64,000 nt of DNA from Desulfobacterales bacterium (GCA_028277765.1 JANQFQ010000051.1:1-64000); one strand, 5' to 3'; positions 26,282-35,115 are shown, counted from the first letter of the stretch. Program-made: numbers and translations. Notes: generated by a model not told the origin, from the letters alone.

Positions 26282-26645
26282 CTTTTTTTGACCTGTCAGT
26301 TTTTCATACAGAAAATATGTTTTATAACAAGATTTTTATTTATTTTACAATATTTTTTAAATTAAATCCTGGAATTTGCAACTAAATTCCAGACGTAACA
26401 ACAGGTTTTGCATTACGAAATATGCTTATTTTCTTGAAATATAAGCAAGCCAACGAAATATCGTTATGTTTTCTACTTAAAAATATTGCTGTCAAAATAA
26501 AAAAAAGCAAATGTCCAAAGTATTCAGATGGTTATTATACAATCAAAAAGTTGGCATAAAACATGAAATATCAATTTTGAGCACGAGGGAAAACCATTTT
26601 AAGTCAAACATTTTAAGATGTTAGACTCAAGAAAGGAGGGAAAAC
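26282..26645. other. AT-rich intergenic region
   Basis: About 360 very AT-rich bases between two divergent genes. GTTGGCATAAAACATGAA at 26550-26567 resembles a -24 element but lacks the GC at -12. Only the AGAAAGGAGGG ribosome binding site at 26629-26639 is convincing. Confidence 0.5.
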
Positions 26646-27245
26646 ATGGACAATATATGCCTGGAAGAAGCAAAAATTAATTTTGAAGGGACATGGCTGT
26701 CGGTTGATGATATGGCAAGTATTATCAAGAGAAAGATTAACGATGATGATTTAAAATTCGCTAACCTTGCCGTTGCCCTGGAACAACTTAATCGGGCCAT
26801 TGATAATACCTATACCATTGAAGGTTTTAAGTTTGTAATTTCAAAAGATGAGTATGAAAAACTGACAGCTCTTGGCGGCAATGATGTGTGTGACTGTTTA
26901 AAAAAGGCGGTAAAAGCTTATATTAAACAAGGGAATAAAAAGGAAATAACGCACCCTTTTTACTCTAAGCATTCAGTGACTTTTGATGCAGATAAAAAGG
27001 AAAATAAAGAGAATAATAAGAGCAAGAGAAAAACAAATCCTTTTTATAAAAAGCATTCTGTGACTTTTAATACAGAAACAAAAAAAGCCGCTGAAGTGAA
27101 ATGTATCAAGTGTAAAACAAAAATAAAGACCAGCGGTAAAAACTCTTATTACCCTCTGTTGTGTCCTAAATGCATAGCTTCGAACCAGCTCGAGCTATTG
27201 AACAATAAACATTCCCTTCGCTATAGGGACCATTATCTAGGCTAA
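26646..27245 (+). CDS. Unknown zinc-ribbon protein with thrice-repeated HPFYSKHSVTFD-type peptide
   Basis: 199 residues, strong AAGGAGGG site. An N-terminal helical domain (residues 1-95, WLSVDDMASIIKRKINDDDL) is followed by a lysine-rich linker carrying HPFYSKHSVTFD and NPFYKKHSVTFN, about 32 residues apart. A four-cysteine ribbon follows (CIKCKTKIKTSG...LCPKC) and a final NNKHSLRYRDHY, a weaker third copy. The repeats are rich in His, Tyr and Phe and may bind a partner or metal. I do not recognise the family. It is a single gene followed by a strong terminator. No membrane segment or signal peptide is present. Confidence 0.72.
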   Translation: MDNICLEEAKINFEGTWLSVDDMASIIKRKINDDDLKFANLAVALEQLNRAIDNTYTIEGFKFVISKDEYEKLTALGGNDVCDCLKKAVKAYIKQGNKKEITHPFYSKHSVTFDADKKENKENNKSKRKTNPFYKKHSVTFNTETKKAAEVKCIKCKTKIKTSGKNSYYPLLCPKCIASNQLELLNNKHSLRYRDHYLG

Positions 27246-27270
27246 ATAATTTTTCCAGGCATATTTTATA

Positions 27271-27299
27271 AAGCGGATCGATGTTCGATCCGCTTTTTT
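27271..27299 (+). terminator. Rho-independent terminator
   Basis: An 11-bp perfect stem AAGCGGATCGA / TCGATCCGCTT (27271-27281 with 27285-27295) with TGT loop, then TTTTT. It ends the transcript of the repeat-peptide gene and insulates the tat genes. Confidence 0.92.
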
Positions 27300-27412
27300 A
27301 TTGGGGCAATCCTTGTGATCGTCTAAAGCATGATGTTGCGCTTGACAGTTTTTTATAAAATCAGTACAAATGATAATTGTTTGTTTCTTAACCTTTTTTA
27401 GGAGATTGACAC

Positions 27413-27733
27413 ATGTTCAACATGGGGCCGGTTGAATTAATTATTATCCTGGCAGTCGCCCTGATTATTATAGGCCCTAAAAAGCTGCCAGATCTTGCTA
27501 GGTCTTTAGGCAAAGCCCTTGGTGAATTTAAGAGGGCCACAAACGACTTCAAAAACTCTATAGATGTAGATACTACCATCGGAGATGTTCATACAGCCAT
27601 AGACGAGATTAATGATGATGTAAGGGACGCAGTAATCACCAATGAACCGGCTCCTGAAGAAGAAACTGAAAACGCGCTGGAAAATGATGAACAGGATATA
27701 GAAGATAAAAAAAAGGGATCAGAAGATGAATGA
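27413..27733 (+). CDS. Twin-arginine translocase TatA/TatB-family subunit
   Basis: 106 residues. It has one N-terminal membrane helix (MFNMGPVELIIILAVALIII), the hinge GPKKLP, an amphipathic helix (DLARSLGKALGEFKRATNDF) and a long acidic tail. Glu8 next to the helix and the length favour TatB, but the hinge sequence is also TatA-like; with tatC directly behind it either is possible. It forms part of the membrane complex that exports folded, cofactor-bearing proteins such as periplasmic redox enzymes. The site TTTAGGAGATT precedes the ATG. The stop overlaps the tatC start by eight bases. Confidence 0.88.
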   Translation: MFNMGPVELIIILAVALIIIGPKKLPDLARSLGKALGEFKRATNDFKNSIDVDTTIGDVHTAIDEINDDVRDAVITNEPAPEEETENALENDEQDIEDKKKGSEDE

Positions 27734-28481
27734 AGAAGAAAAGGTCCCCTTTACCGCCCATCTTGAAGAATTAAGAACACGTCTTATTCGGTGTTTTATA
27801 GCGATTGGAATCGGTTGTGCTGTTTCATTTTGTTTCAAAAAAGATATTTTTGACATACTTGCCCTGCCCCTAATAGACGCACTGAATATTGACCAGGGAG
27901 ACAAGATTATTTATACAGGACCGCCTGAAGCGTTTCTTACTTATCTTAAGGTAGCTCTGCTGACAGGCATCATGCTTGCGGTTCCGGTTATCCTTTATGA
28001 ATTCTGGATGTTTGTCTCTCCAGGGCTTTATAAAAAAGAGAAAAAAGTACTCCTGCCAATAATTTTTCTCTCCTCTTTCTTTTTTCTTGGCGGTGCTTTT
28101 CTCGGTTATTTTTATATATTCCCTTTTATATTTGATTTTTTCTTAAGCTTTGCTTCAGATACAATAGTGCCACGGATTACCATGAAAGAATATCTGTCTT
28201 TTTCAGCCAAACTGCTGTTCGCGTTTGGGATTGTGTTTGAACTTCCCCTGGTAATCACGTTTATGACGAGGATGGGGCTTGTTACGATCCCTTTTTTAAA
28301 GAAAAACAGGAAATATGCCATCCTGCTATCTTTTATCGGGGCCGCGATGATTACACCACCTGATCCGCTCACTATGTTCCTGATGGCCATTCCACTTGTT
28401 GTGCTTTATGAGATCAGCATTCTCGGCGCGATAATTTTTGGAAAACCAAGGCCTGAACAGGATGAATTAGTCTCTGAGTAA
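27726..28481 (+). CDS. tatC: Twin-arginine translocase subunit TatC
   Basis: 251 residues with six membrane helices. The N-terminal signal-recognition segment is FTAHLEELRTRLIRCFIAIG, containing the conserved HLxELRxRL with the glutamate needed for twin-arginine binding. ITPPDPLTMFLMAIPLVVLY in the last third is the other hallmark. TatC is the receptor that binds twin-arginine signal peptides at the inner membrane. It is translationally coupled to the TatA/B gene (8-base overlap). Confidence 0.97.
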   Translation: MNEEEKVPFTAHLEELRTRLIRCFIAIGIGCAVSFCFKKDIFDILALPLIDALNIDQGDKIIYTGPPEAFLTYLKVALLTGIMLAVPVILYEFWMFVSPGLYKKEKKVLLPIIFLSSFFFLGGAFLGYFYIFPFIFDFFLSFASDTIVPRITMKEYLSFSAKLLFAFGIVFELPLVITFMTRMGLVTIPFLKKNRKYAILLSFIGAAMITPPDPLTMFLMAIPLVVLYEISILGAIIFGKPRPEQDELVSE

Positions 28482-28579
28482 TCCCTTCTTTTTTAAATTG
28501 ACTTGAACCGGTTTGGTTGTTATTAATGTCCTTTTTTGTTCTCAAATTGTTTTTAACTTTAACACAAAAAGGCTGGTTT

Positions 28580-29038
28580 ATGGAAAAGAAACTTATTTTT
28601 ATATCTATTTTTTCGTTATGTTGTGCTGTAGCTGTTTTTGCCGGATCAGAAGTAAAAGACGTGATCAATATGGACAATAAAGCCTACGCAAAACATAAAA
28701 AAAGCATCGTGGTGTTTCCTCATAAAAAACATATTGAAGATTTCAAGATCAATTGTGGTGGCTGCCATCATGATAAGGATAAAAAGCCGCTGAATAATTT
28801 AAAAATGGGCGATGATGTTCAGAATTGTATTGAATGCCATAAAAAAGCTGGAATGATCAAGGGCAAAGCAGCTAAAGGCCTAACTGACGTTCAGAAACGA
28901 GAGTATCACGCGAACGCGATTCATGACAGTTGCAAACCCTGTCACAAAAAAAATAACAAGGAAAAAGGACTGGATAAAAAAGATCCGGCTGCTGCGCCCA
29001 CAAGCTGCGTCCAATGCCATCCCAAGAAAGGAAAGTAA
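28580..29038 (+). CDS. Tetraheme cytochrome c3 (class III cytochrome c)
   Basis: 152 residues with a signal peptide (MEKKLIFISIFSLCCAVAVFA) and four CxxCH heme sites: CGGCH, CIECH, CKPCH and CVQCH. HKKH near residue 50 and HANAIHDSC supply distal histidines as in the c3 fold. The lysine-rich surface is typical of type I c3, the periplasmic electron carrier between hydrogenases or formate dehydrogenases and membrane complexes. The ATG at 28580 is used because the signal peptide begins there; an earlier in-frame start at 28517 would add a hydrophobic stretch of 21 residues. It stands alone after tatC, about 100 bases apart. Confidence 0.92.
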   Translation: MEKKLIFISIFSLCCAVAVFAGSEVKDVINMDNKAYAKHKKSIVVFPHKKHIEDFKINCGGCHHDKDKKPLNNLKMGDDVQNCIECHKKAGMIKGKAAKGLTDVQKREYHANAIHDSCKPCHKKNNKEKGLDKKDPAAAPTSCVQCHPKKGK

Positions 29039-29088
29039 TCTTAGCTTTTTCTTGCTGAAGCCACGAATGGGCACTAATGTTTGTTTGC

Positions 29089-29246
29089 ATTGATCAGTAC
29101 TTGATTTTACATACAGTGTAAGATCTCATCAAGTTTCATTTATTTCGGATTTCGGATTTTTAACACTTAATTGAAAGACATGGTTTAATAAAATCTAACA
29201 CTGTCTGAAAGATCAAATCTGGTCTTATACAGTTTTAGTCCTTACT
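29089..29246. repeat. Intergenic repeat, copy B, with a nested insertion
   Basis: 29089-29111 matches 17234-17256, and 29163-29246 matches 17254-17335. About 50 bases between them (29112-29162) have no counterpart in copy A and carry a TTTCGGATTTCGGATTTTT motif of another repeat family. It overlaps the 3' end of dsrN. Confidence 0.85.
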
Positions 29247-30662
29247 CCTTTTATATTCAACAGCATTTCTAACCATTGCTTCTGCCCAAAAAGGCGTACC
29301 AAGAGAATGAAGGTGGGTATAGCTGGCAAGGACATTTTTATAACAGATCCCATCTCTTTGATTCATAAAGCCGGTACCCCTGTTTGTGGAAAAGACCATA
29401 TCCTCATCCTGTCCGTTCCATTGCAATACTGTTGAATAGCGGAACTCATGTCCGCGGAGTTCCGTGCCGATGTCAAACCATGGGTTCTCCTTGTCAACAG
29501 ACGAGATAGTATACCCATGCCCCTGGGGACGATTTGAAATTCCGAAAACAATCGGGAGAGTACCTGTCATAGGATATGTTTTTTCATCAAGGATCAGTTC
29601 TTCGCCAAGATACATCAAGCCTCCGCATTCAGCATAAACAGGCAGCCCGTTTTCTACCAAATCTTTAACTTGTTTACGGAAACCCTTATTCTCTGAAAGT
29701 TCTTTTGCGCTGGTTTCAGGGAATCCGCCGCCAATGTAAAGCGCGTCAATATCTGGAAGCTGTTTATCTGCAATAGGGCTTAAAAAAATGGTTTCAGCCC
29801 CTTGTGCTTGAAGTGCTTCAAGGTTTTCATTGTAATAGAACTGAAATGCTGCATCCCGCAGGATGCCGATCCGGACGTTGGGAGATTTTCTGTCAGACAC
29901 TTGTTGAAACGGTTCAAAGATTTTGCTCCTTTCTGAAGAAACTGCTGGTTGTGGTGAAGCGCTTTCTTTAGCAATTTCTGCGAGTACGTCCAGGTCCACA
30001 TTATCTATGACAACCTTTTTAGCTGTTTCAATGGAATCCTTTGCCCATTCATGTTCGGGCGTGGGCACCAGCCCCATGTGACGTTCAGGAAAGGATTGTT
30101 TTTTTAGTTTTGGAACAGAACCCAGTACAGGGATCCCACAGTGATGTTCAATACTGGTCCGGAGAATATTCTCATGCCGTGGGCCTGCCACACGATTCAG
30201 GATGACACCTTTAATCATTACATCTGGATCAAAACTAATACAACCTGAAACCGCGGCAGCCATTGTACGCGTGGTTTTTGTGCAGTCAATACAAAGTATA
30301 ACCGGAAGAGTGAGAAGTTTGGCTAGTTCAGCAGTGCTGGTACTCCCCTCTAGATCTATACCGTCATACAGACCGCGGTTTCCTTCAATGACAGCGATAT
30401 CACTTGTTTTAGAATTTTTTAAAAAAGAAGAAAAAACTTGGTTCTTATCACATAGGAAGGTGTCAAGATTATAGCAGGGCCGCCTTGCTGCTAAACTGAG
30501 CCACCCCGCGTCAATATAATCAGGCCCCTTTTTAAAAGGGGCCGTGTTATTACCTCTAGATGTAAACGCAGCAGTTATGCCTATTGAAAGCAGGGTTTTC
30601 CCGGAACCTCCGCTAAAAGCTGATAAAATTATCCCGGGAACACCAGTTGCTTTCTGCTGCAT
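29235..30662 (-). CDS. dsrN: DsrN, cobyrinate a,c-diamide synthase-like amidase
   Basis: 475 residues, with the CobB/CbiA layout. An N-terminal ATP-binding domain (LSAFSGGSGKTLLSIGIT; VIEGNRGLYDGIDLEGSTST) is joined to a C-terminal class I glutamine amidotransferase domain with the nucleophile in PVYAECGGLMYLGEEL and a late histidine in GTELRGHEFRYS. In dsr clusters this protein is thought to convert siroheme to its amide form used by DsrAB. Its position last in dsrA-dsrB-dsrD supports that role over cobalamin synthesis, as no other cobalamin genes are near. The last bases overlap a dispersed repeat. Confidence 0.9.
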   Translation of the reverse strand: MQQKATGVPGIILSAFSGGSGKTLLSIGITAAFTSRGNNTAPFKKGPDYIDAGWLSLAARRPCYNLDTFLCDKNQVFSSFLKNSKTSDIAVIEGNRGLYDGIDLEGSTSTAELAKLLTLPVILCIDCTKTTRTMAAAVSGCISFDPDVMIKGVILNRVAGPRHENILRTSIEHHCGIPVLGSVPKLKKQSFPERHMGLVPTPEHEWAKDSIETAKKVVIDNVDLDVLAEIAKESASPQPAVSSERSKIFEPFQQVSDRKSPNVRIGILRDAAFQFYYNENLEALQAQGAETIFLSPIADKQLPDIDALYIGGGFPETSAKELSENKGFRKQVKDLVENGLPVYAECGGLMYLGEELILDEKTYPMTGTLPIVFGISNRPQGHGYTISSVDKENPWFDIGTELRGHEFRYSTVLQWNGQDEDMVFSTNRGTGFMNQRDGICYKNVLASYTHLHSLGTPFWAEAMVRNAVEYKRSKD

Positions 30663-30706
30663 AAAGATTATCCCAGTTAAAATATAACGAAGAGATATAT
30701 ACTAAA

Positions 30707-30946
30707 CTATTCTTCGTCTTCTGCTGCAGCTTGTTTGCCTGTTCCAGGAAGTCCGTATAAAGAAGTACTTCCGCTTGACCAGTATTCAAGCTGACCATCT
30801 GTTACCATCTGATTAACGATCTTTTTGGCCTGCCTCGGCTTCATTCCAAGAATATTGGCAAGGTCTTTGAAATAAAACTTGGATTTCATTTTCTGCTTTT
30901 TCTGAAGCTTTTCGATAATCATCTTTGCGCCTTCTGCCTGATCCAT
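30707..30946 (-). CDS. dsrD: DsrD, small winged-helix protein of dissimilatory sulfite reduction
   Basis: 79 residues, the normal DsrD length. It is rich in lysine and folds as a winged helix (KSKFYFKDLANILGMKPRQA; KKIVNQMVTDGQLEYWSSGS). DsrD is diagnostic for reductive, sulfite-reducing dsr systems rather than sulfur oxidisers, and is described as an activator of DsrAB. The start has AAAGGAGC. It lies 65 bases after dsrB, separated by a very stable hairpin, and 44 bases before dsrN. Confidence 0.95.
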   Translation of the reverse strand: MDQAEGAKMIIEKLQKKQKMKSKFYFKDLANILGMKPRQAKKIVNQMVTDGQLEYWSSGSTSLYGLPGTGKQAAAEDEE

Positions 30947-30964
30947 TTTACTGCTCCTTTATTG

Positions 30965-30998
30965 AATACAGGGAGTGCGAAAACGCACTCCCTGTATT
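30965..30998 (-). promoter_or_regulatory. Strong hairpin between dsrB and dsrD
   Basis: The 15-bp perfect stem AATACAGGGAGTGCG / CGCACTCCCTGTATT (30965-30979 with 30984-30998) has an AAAA loop. It lacks a T run on the minus strand, so it is not a simple terminator. It lies 13 bases after the dsrB stop. It could protect the dsrAB message 3' end or slow transcription before dsrD and dsrN. Confidence 0.85.
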
Positions 30999-31011
30999 AA
31001 TTAATTACTAA

Positions 31012-32163
31012 TTATTTGGAGAACTTGAACTGAGTGGTCTGGCGCCATGTGTAGTACGCAGGATCACGGAAGTCATCGATAAGATGATGTGTAAAATCAA
31101 GTTCACATGCTTCAAAGAATCTTTCCCATCCGATTCTCTCAGCCCATTCGCCCAGGCGCTCATATTTGTTCGCGCCTTTTGCGTATGCTTCAACCATATT
31201 CTTGATGCACTCTGTTGTTGACGGCCATCTTGGTGCTTCGTTCGGGAGGAACGCCACAACAACTTTTGAGAACTTAGGTGCGCTTACCCGGTTGGAGACC
31301 TTACCGCCGGCCATGATAACAATACCGTCACCCTCTGTATCAGCAAGAGGCATTGAAGGACACATGGTGTAGCAGTTTCCGCAGAACATGCATCTTTCTT
31401 CTTTAACTGCAATTGTCTTTACCTCCTGGCCCTTGAATTCCGTTTTTGACGGTTTCAGAGCGGCAGTAGGACAAGCTGCAACAGCCAGCGGAATTTCACA
31501 CATTTTGTCAAGGTATTCATGGTCCATCAGCGGCGGTTTGCGGTGATATCCCAGGATAGCGATATCTGAGCAGTGTACAGCGCCGCACATGTTCAGGCAG
31601 CAGGCCAGGGATACACGAAGCTGTGCCGGAAGACGCATGTCTTTAAAATCGTCAAAAAGAACGTCCATGGTCGCCTTGACCGGGCCTGAAGCGTCAGTAG
31701 CCGGTGTATGGCAGTGAATCCAGCCCTGGGTATGAACGATGTTGGTAATACCTGCGCCGGTTCCGCCCACAGGAAACTTAAAGCTTCCGCCAGCGAACTT
31801 GCGGCTCTCAAGGTCGTCCTTTAAGGGTTTTACCTTGTCTTCACTGTCAACCATGAATTCTATGTTGTTTCTTGAAGTAAAACGGACATGCCCGTCGCAG
31901 TGCTTATCCGCAATTTCACAGATTTCACGAATATGAGTGGTGCTCATCAACCGGCATCCGCCAGCCCGCACCGTAAAAACCTTGTCGCCTGATTCAGCTA
32001 CATGAACAAGAATACCCGGCTCAAGGATTTCATGATACAGCCATTTCCCCTTGTTATTCGCGATAACTTCGGGGTAAAATTCATCATATTTTCTCGGACC
32101 GATGTCAGTAATCCTGTCTTCCATCGGTTTGTCAGGATTATAACCTGAAGATACAAAAGCCAT
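31012..32163 (-). CDS. dsrB: Dissimilatory sulfite reductase beta subunit
   Basis: 383 residues. DsrB with DsrA forms the alpha2beta2 siroheme enzyme that reduces sulfite in the cytoplasm. Siroheme/[4Fe-4S] cysteines lie in [19 protein letters not shown], and the inserted ferredoxin domain has [15 protein letters not shown]. The N-terminus ([20 protein letters not shown]) is typical. AGGGGGT-type bases precede the ATG. The gene starts 11 bases after dsrA. Confidence 0.98.
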   Translation of the reverse strand: MAFVSSGYNPDKPMEDRITDIGPRKYDEFYPEVIANNKGKWLYHEILEPGILVHVAESGDKVFTVRAGGCRLMSTTHIREICEIADKHCDGHVRFTSRNNIEFMVDSEDKVKPLKDDLESRKFAGGSFKFPVGGTGAGITNIVHTQGWIHCHTPATDASGPVKATMDVLFDDFKDMRLPAQLRVSLACCLNMCGAVHCSDIAILGYHRKPPLMDHEYLDKMCEIPLAVAACPTAALKPSKTEFKGQEVKTIAVKEERCMFCGNCYTMCPSMPLADTEGDGIVIMAGGKVSNRVSAPKFSKVVVAFLPNEAPRWPSTTECIKNMVEAYAKGANKYERLGEWAERIGWERFFEACELDFTHHLIDDFRDPAYYTWRQTTQFKFSK

Positions 32164-32174
32164 TTTTTACCCCC

Positions 32175-33494
32175 TTATCTCTGATGATGTTTTCTGAATT
32201 CGTCAATGTCGCGTGTCCACCCGCCTTCAACTTCTTCTTCCTTCCAGAAGATGTACGGGTTGGTACGCGGTTCCTGAACCATCTGCGGGACAGGATCAAG
32301 GCCAGTTGCCTCAAGAAGCGCCTGGAAGCCTAAACGTTTCATTGTCTCGCCAAGACGTTCACGGTTCTTGCCCTCTTCCATCCACCAGTCCCAGATCGGT
32401 TCAATGACATCCTTGATCGCCTGATAATCATCATCCTTGTTAACCTCAACAAAAGGAACAAGGAGAGAACCCATCTGAGCGCCATCAAGGATAGGCGCCT
32501 TAGCGCCGACAAGGATCGAAAGTCCCCTGTCATCGCCGATCCTCAAGGCTCTCGGCATGGTGTTGATGCAGTGCATGCAGCGAACACATTCAGGATTATT
32601 TATTGCAAGTTTGTCACCGTCATACTTCATGCATTTTGTAGGACAAAGATCAACAACCTCTGCCTGGATATCAAATGCGCCCCAGTCACGGCCGGCATGT
32701 GAGCCGCCGTTAGGTGCAAACTCACCGCCAACATAAGCTTTTACCGCTTCCTGATCGATCTTTATGTCATCTTTCCAGGTACCGATATACGCCATGTCTG
32801 AACGGGCGATGGATGCTACACAGCAGTTCGGACAGCCGTCAAATTTAAATTTGAATTTATACGGGAAGGCCGGACGGTGAAGCTCATCCTGGTATTCCTG
32901 TGTCAGGTTGAAGCACAGATCCTGTGTGTCATAACATGAGTACTCACAGCGCGCCTCTCCTACACAGTCAGATGGTGTACGCAGGTTTGAGCCTGAACCG
33001 CCAAGGTCCTGATTCATGTTATGAGTCATCTCATAAAAAATTTCTTCAATCTGAGGGGTGGTTGTTCCAAGAAGAATAATGTCACCTGTGGAACCGTGCA
33101 TGTTGGTGATACCACTGCCGCGGAAATCCCACAGATCGCACAGTTTTCTCAGATATTCTGTTGTGTAGAATTTGCCACCAGGCTGGTTGATACGCATGGT
33201 GTGAAAATGCGCTACACCCGGAAACTGTTCAGGCTGATCCGCATACCGTCCGATAACACCGCCGCCGTAACCGAAAACGCCAACAATACCGCCGTGTTTC
33301 CAGTGGGTTCTTCCATGCTTAAATGAAAGCTCAAGAATACCCATAAGGTCATCTACAACATCTACCGGAATCTGAAGCTCAAGGCCTTCTTCGTTTTTTG
33401 CCCTTTTTTCAGCTTCCTGCTTGAGGTCAGACACAAAGCTCGGCCATGGTCCTGATTCAAGCTGATCCAGCAAAGGAGTTTCATGTTTTGCCAT
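32175..33494 (-). CDS. dsrA: Dissimilatory sulfite reductase alpha subunit
   Basis: 439 residues. The siroheme-linked cluster cysteines are in CVGEARCEYSCYDTQDLC and FDGCPNCCVASIARSD. The ferredoxin domain has CPTKCMKYDGDK and CVRCMHCINTMPRAL. The N-terminus (ETPLLDQLESGPWPSFV) is standard for reductive-type DsrA. GGAGGTAAG directly precedes the ATG. It is the first gene of dsrA-dsrB-dsrD-dsrN, transcribed from the promoter at 33626-33654. This gene is the strongest evidence that the organism respires sulfite or sulfate. Confidence 0.98.
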   Translation of the reverse strand: MAKHETPLLDQLESGPWPSFVSDLKQEAEKRAKNEEGLELQIPVDVVDDLMGILELSFKHGRTHWKHGGIVGVFGYGGGVIGRYADQPEQFPGVAHFHTMRINQPGGKFYTTEYLRKLCDLWDFRGSGITNMHGSTGDIILLGTTTPQIEEIFYEMTHNMNQDLGGSGSNLRTPSDCVGEARCEYSCYDTQDLCFNLTQEYQDELHRPAFPYKFKFKFDGCPNCCVASIARSDMAYIGTWKDDIKIDQEAVKAYVGGEFAPNGGSHAGRDWGAFDIQAEVVDLCPTKCMKYDGDKLAINNPECVRCMHCINTMPRALRIGDDRGLSILVGAKAPILDGAQMGSLLVPFVEVNKDDDYQAIKDVIEPIWDWWMEEGKNRERLGETMKRLGFQALLEATGLDPVPQMVQEPRTNPYIFWKEEEVEGGWTRDIDEFRKHHQR

Positions 33495-33625
33495 TTCTTA
33501 CCTCCATTTCATAAAAAAATTGTTAACCCTGATCCCAGGGCCACCTAAACTCTAACCTATTTATTTTATAACTAAAACTTTATGATCAAAAACTAACGAC
33601 CTATTTAAACAAACACGAAAAAGCG

Positions 33626-33654
33626 AATATAAAAGTTATATATATATTTGTCAA
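33626..33654 (-). promoter_or_regulatory. Sigma-70 promoter of the dsr operon
   Basis: On the minus strand, TTGACA (33649-33654) is followed by a 17-base spacer and TATATT (33626-33631). The match to consensus is 11 of 12 bases. The transcript would have a leader of about 125 bases. This leader contains a small CCCTG/CAGGG hairpin (33527-33540) followed by AATTTTTTTAT. Confidence 0.8.
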
Positions 33655-33744
33655 TAGAAAAGGCGGGAGAGTTGAGCAAATTTTTTTGGAGAGAAGAAAT
33701 TGTCGAGCTTGCTTAAAAACCTTTTTTTGGCAAAGCTAAAACAC

Positions 33745-34929
33745 TCAGTCCTCAGCAATCAGTCCTATTTTTTGTTTGCGACTGACACTTCTATACAAAT
33801 CAGCAACATGTTTTTCGAGATTCTTTTTAATTACAAGGAGCTCTGGAGATTCCTGCGGATACGTATCTGCGATATCTTCTGCTAGTGTATATATATCACC
33901 TGCTGAATATACCTGTGTAAAAAAAGAATAAAAACTTTCAGCTACAGGAAAAGGTATTGTTCCTTTTTTATCTTTATCCTCAAGGGCATTGAAAAAGCCC
34001 TGAACCGTTCCTTTGACCGCAATATCATCAGCCCAGACCACATCTCCAACACCATCCATCCTGTCTAACCGTATTCTGATTGACAGGTTTAGGAAAAACA
34101 CCAACAGCGCTTCAAGTATCGACTGAAAATCCTGAGACATCTCCTCTTTCTCTACAAAAAGAGGAGCGTACTGCCGTACGGTTATCAGCTTTAAATCGAT
34201 CTTTTCATCCAGTTTTTTTAAAACAAAATCACCAGCCGCATGATGCCATGGAAATATCTGCTCAAATGTTTCAATATTATAATAAAGGGTCAATATCCGG
34301 GATGCTTGCGCATAAAGTCCAAGGGCCTCGGCTTCTGAGAGAAAGGTCTTTTCTTTTTCATGATCCCAGACAATTATTCCCTGTTTTCCATTTAGCTGAA
34401 AAGAGATATGGAACTCATGATACCCTTCAAACCATTCACCGAGAAACATCCTGAAGCAGTTATTATCACAACTAATTTCTTCATATCCATGGACTTTTGG
34501 GACATAACCTAAATCATACTCATGGTTCAGTCTCTTAAGAGAGTTGTATTCCTGTTCGATAATATTGTTCCCTGAGTCTGACACAGCCGTGTTGATAACA
34601 TACAGTGCGGCCTGATCACCGCATTCAACTTTCACCCTTGCTGGATGATAGAATTCACCATGTTTTTCAAGAAAGACATGGATTGACTTTGCAATACTGA
34701 TATCCAGCCCCACCTGTTGAGAAAAAGCAGATGCCAACATTGCGAAATTGTTTTTTTCAAGAAATGTGCTGACCGTAGAAAAATAGCCACCATAGGTGAC
34801 CGAAGGATCTACCGCATTCTGATGATGCTTCCGGCTCAAAGGCAAAAGCTCATCCCAAATCGGTAGCTCTTTGTTCACAGGATTTTCTTTTGAAGACAAA
34901 TAATACTTTAATGGGATTTTTAAAGACAT
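33745..34929 (-). CDS. Unknown protein with possible kinase-like fold, upstream of dsrA
   Basis: 394 residues, soluble, no signal peptide. Features reminiscent of small-molecule kinase (APH-like) folds are an N-lobe segment IEQEYNSLKRLNHEYDLGYV with PKVHGYEEI, a hinge-like MFLGEWFEGYHEFHIS, and FPWHHAAGDFVLKK, which recalls the HxD/HGD catalytic loop but lacks a clear metal-binding DxD after it. It may be a pseudokinase or only a chance likeness. It is transcribed toward the dsr operon, about 250 bases upstream. The similarity is my reading; a structure comparison is needed. Confidence 0.6.
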   Translation of the reverse strand: MSLKIPLKYYLSSKENPVNKELPIWDELLPLSRKHHQNAVDPSVTYGGYFSTVSTFLEKNNFAMLASAFSQQVGLDISIAKSIHVFLEKHGEFYHPARVKVECGDQAALYVINTAVSDSGNNIIEQEYNSLKRLNHEYDLGYVPKVHGYEEISCDNNCFRMFLGEWFEGYHEFHISFQLNGKQGIIVWDHEKEKTFLSEAEALGLYAQASRILTLYYNIETFEQIFPWHHAAGDFVLKKLDEKIDLKLITVRQYAPLFVEKEEMSQDFQSILEALLVFFLNLSIRIRLDRMDGVGDVVWADDIAVKGTVQGFFNALEDKDKKGTIPFPVAESFYSFFTQVYSAGDIYTLAEDIADTYPQESPELLVIKKNLEKHVADLYRSVSRKQKIGLIAED

Positions 34930-35115
34930 AATCCTAATATTGCTGCAAGCACTAAAGTATAAATTCTTTAGTTTTGATCATTTAAATTTTGAAATTGTTT
35001 AGCCTGTCCCGTCGCTGGGGGATTTCGTGTTTCGGATTTGTCCGCGCATAATATGTCGCAATGGTTACAGAATGAACAGTTATCTCTTCGTAGCACCAGA
35101 CTTTCTAGCCTGCCC

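Noticed and set aside
26550-26567. Sigma-54-like GTTGGCATAAAACATGAA before the repeat-peptide gene
   Set aside because: It has the GG of -24 but GA instead of GC at -12, so it is not a credible promoter.
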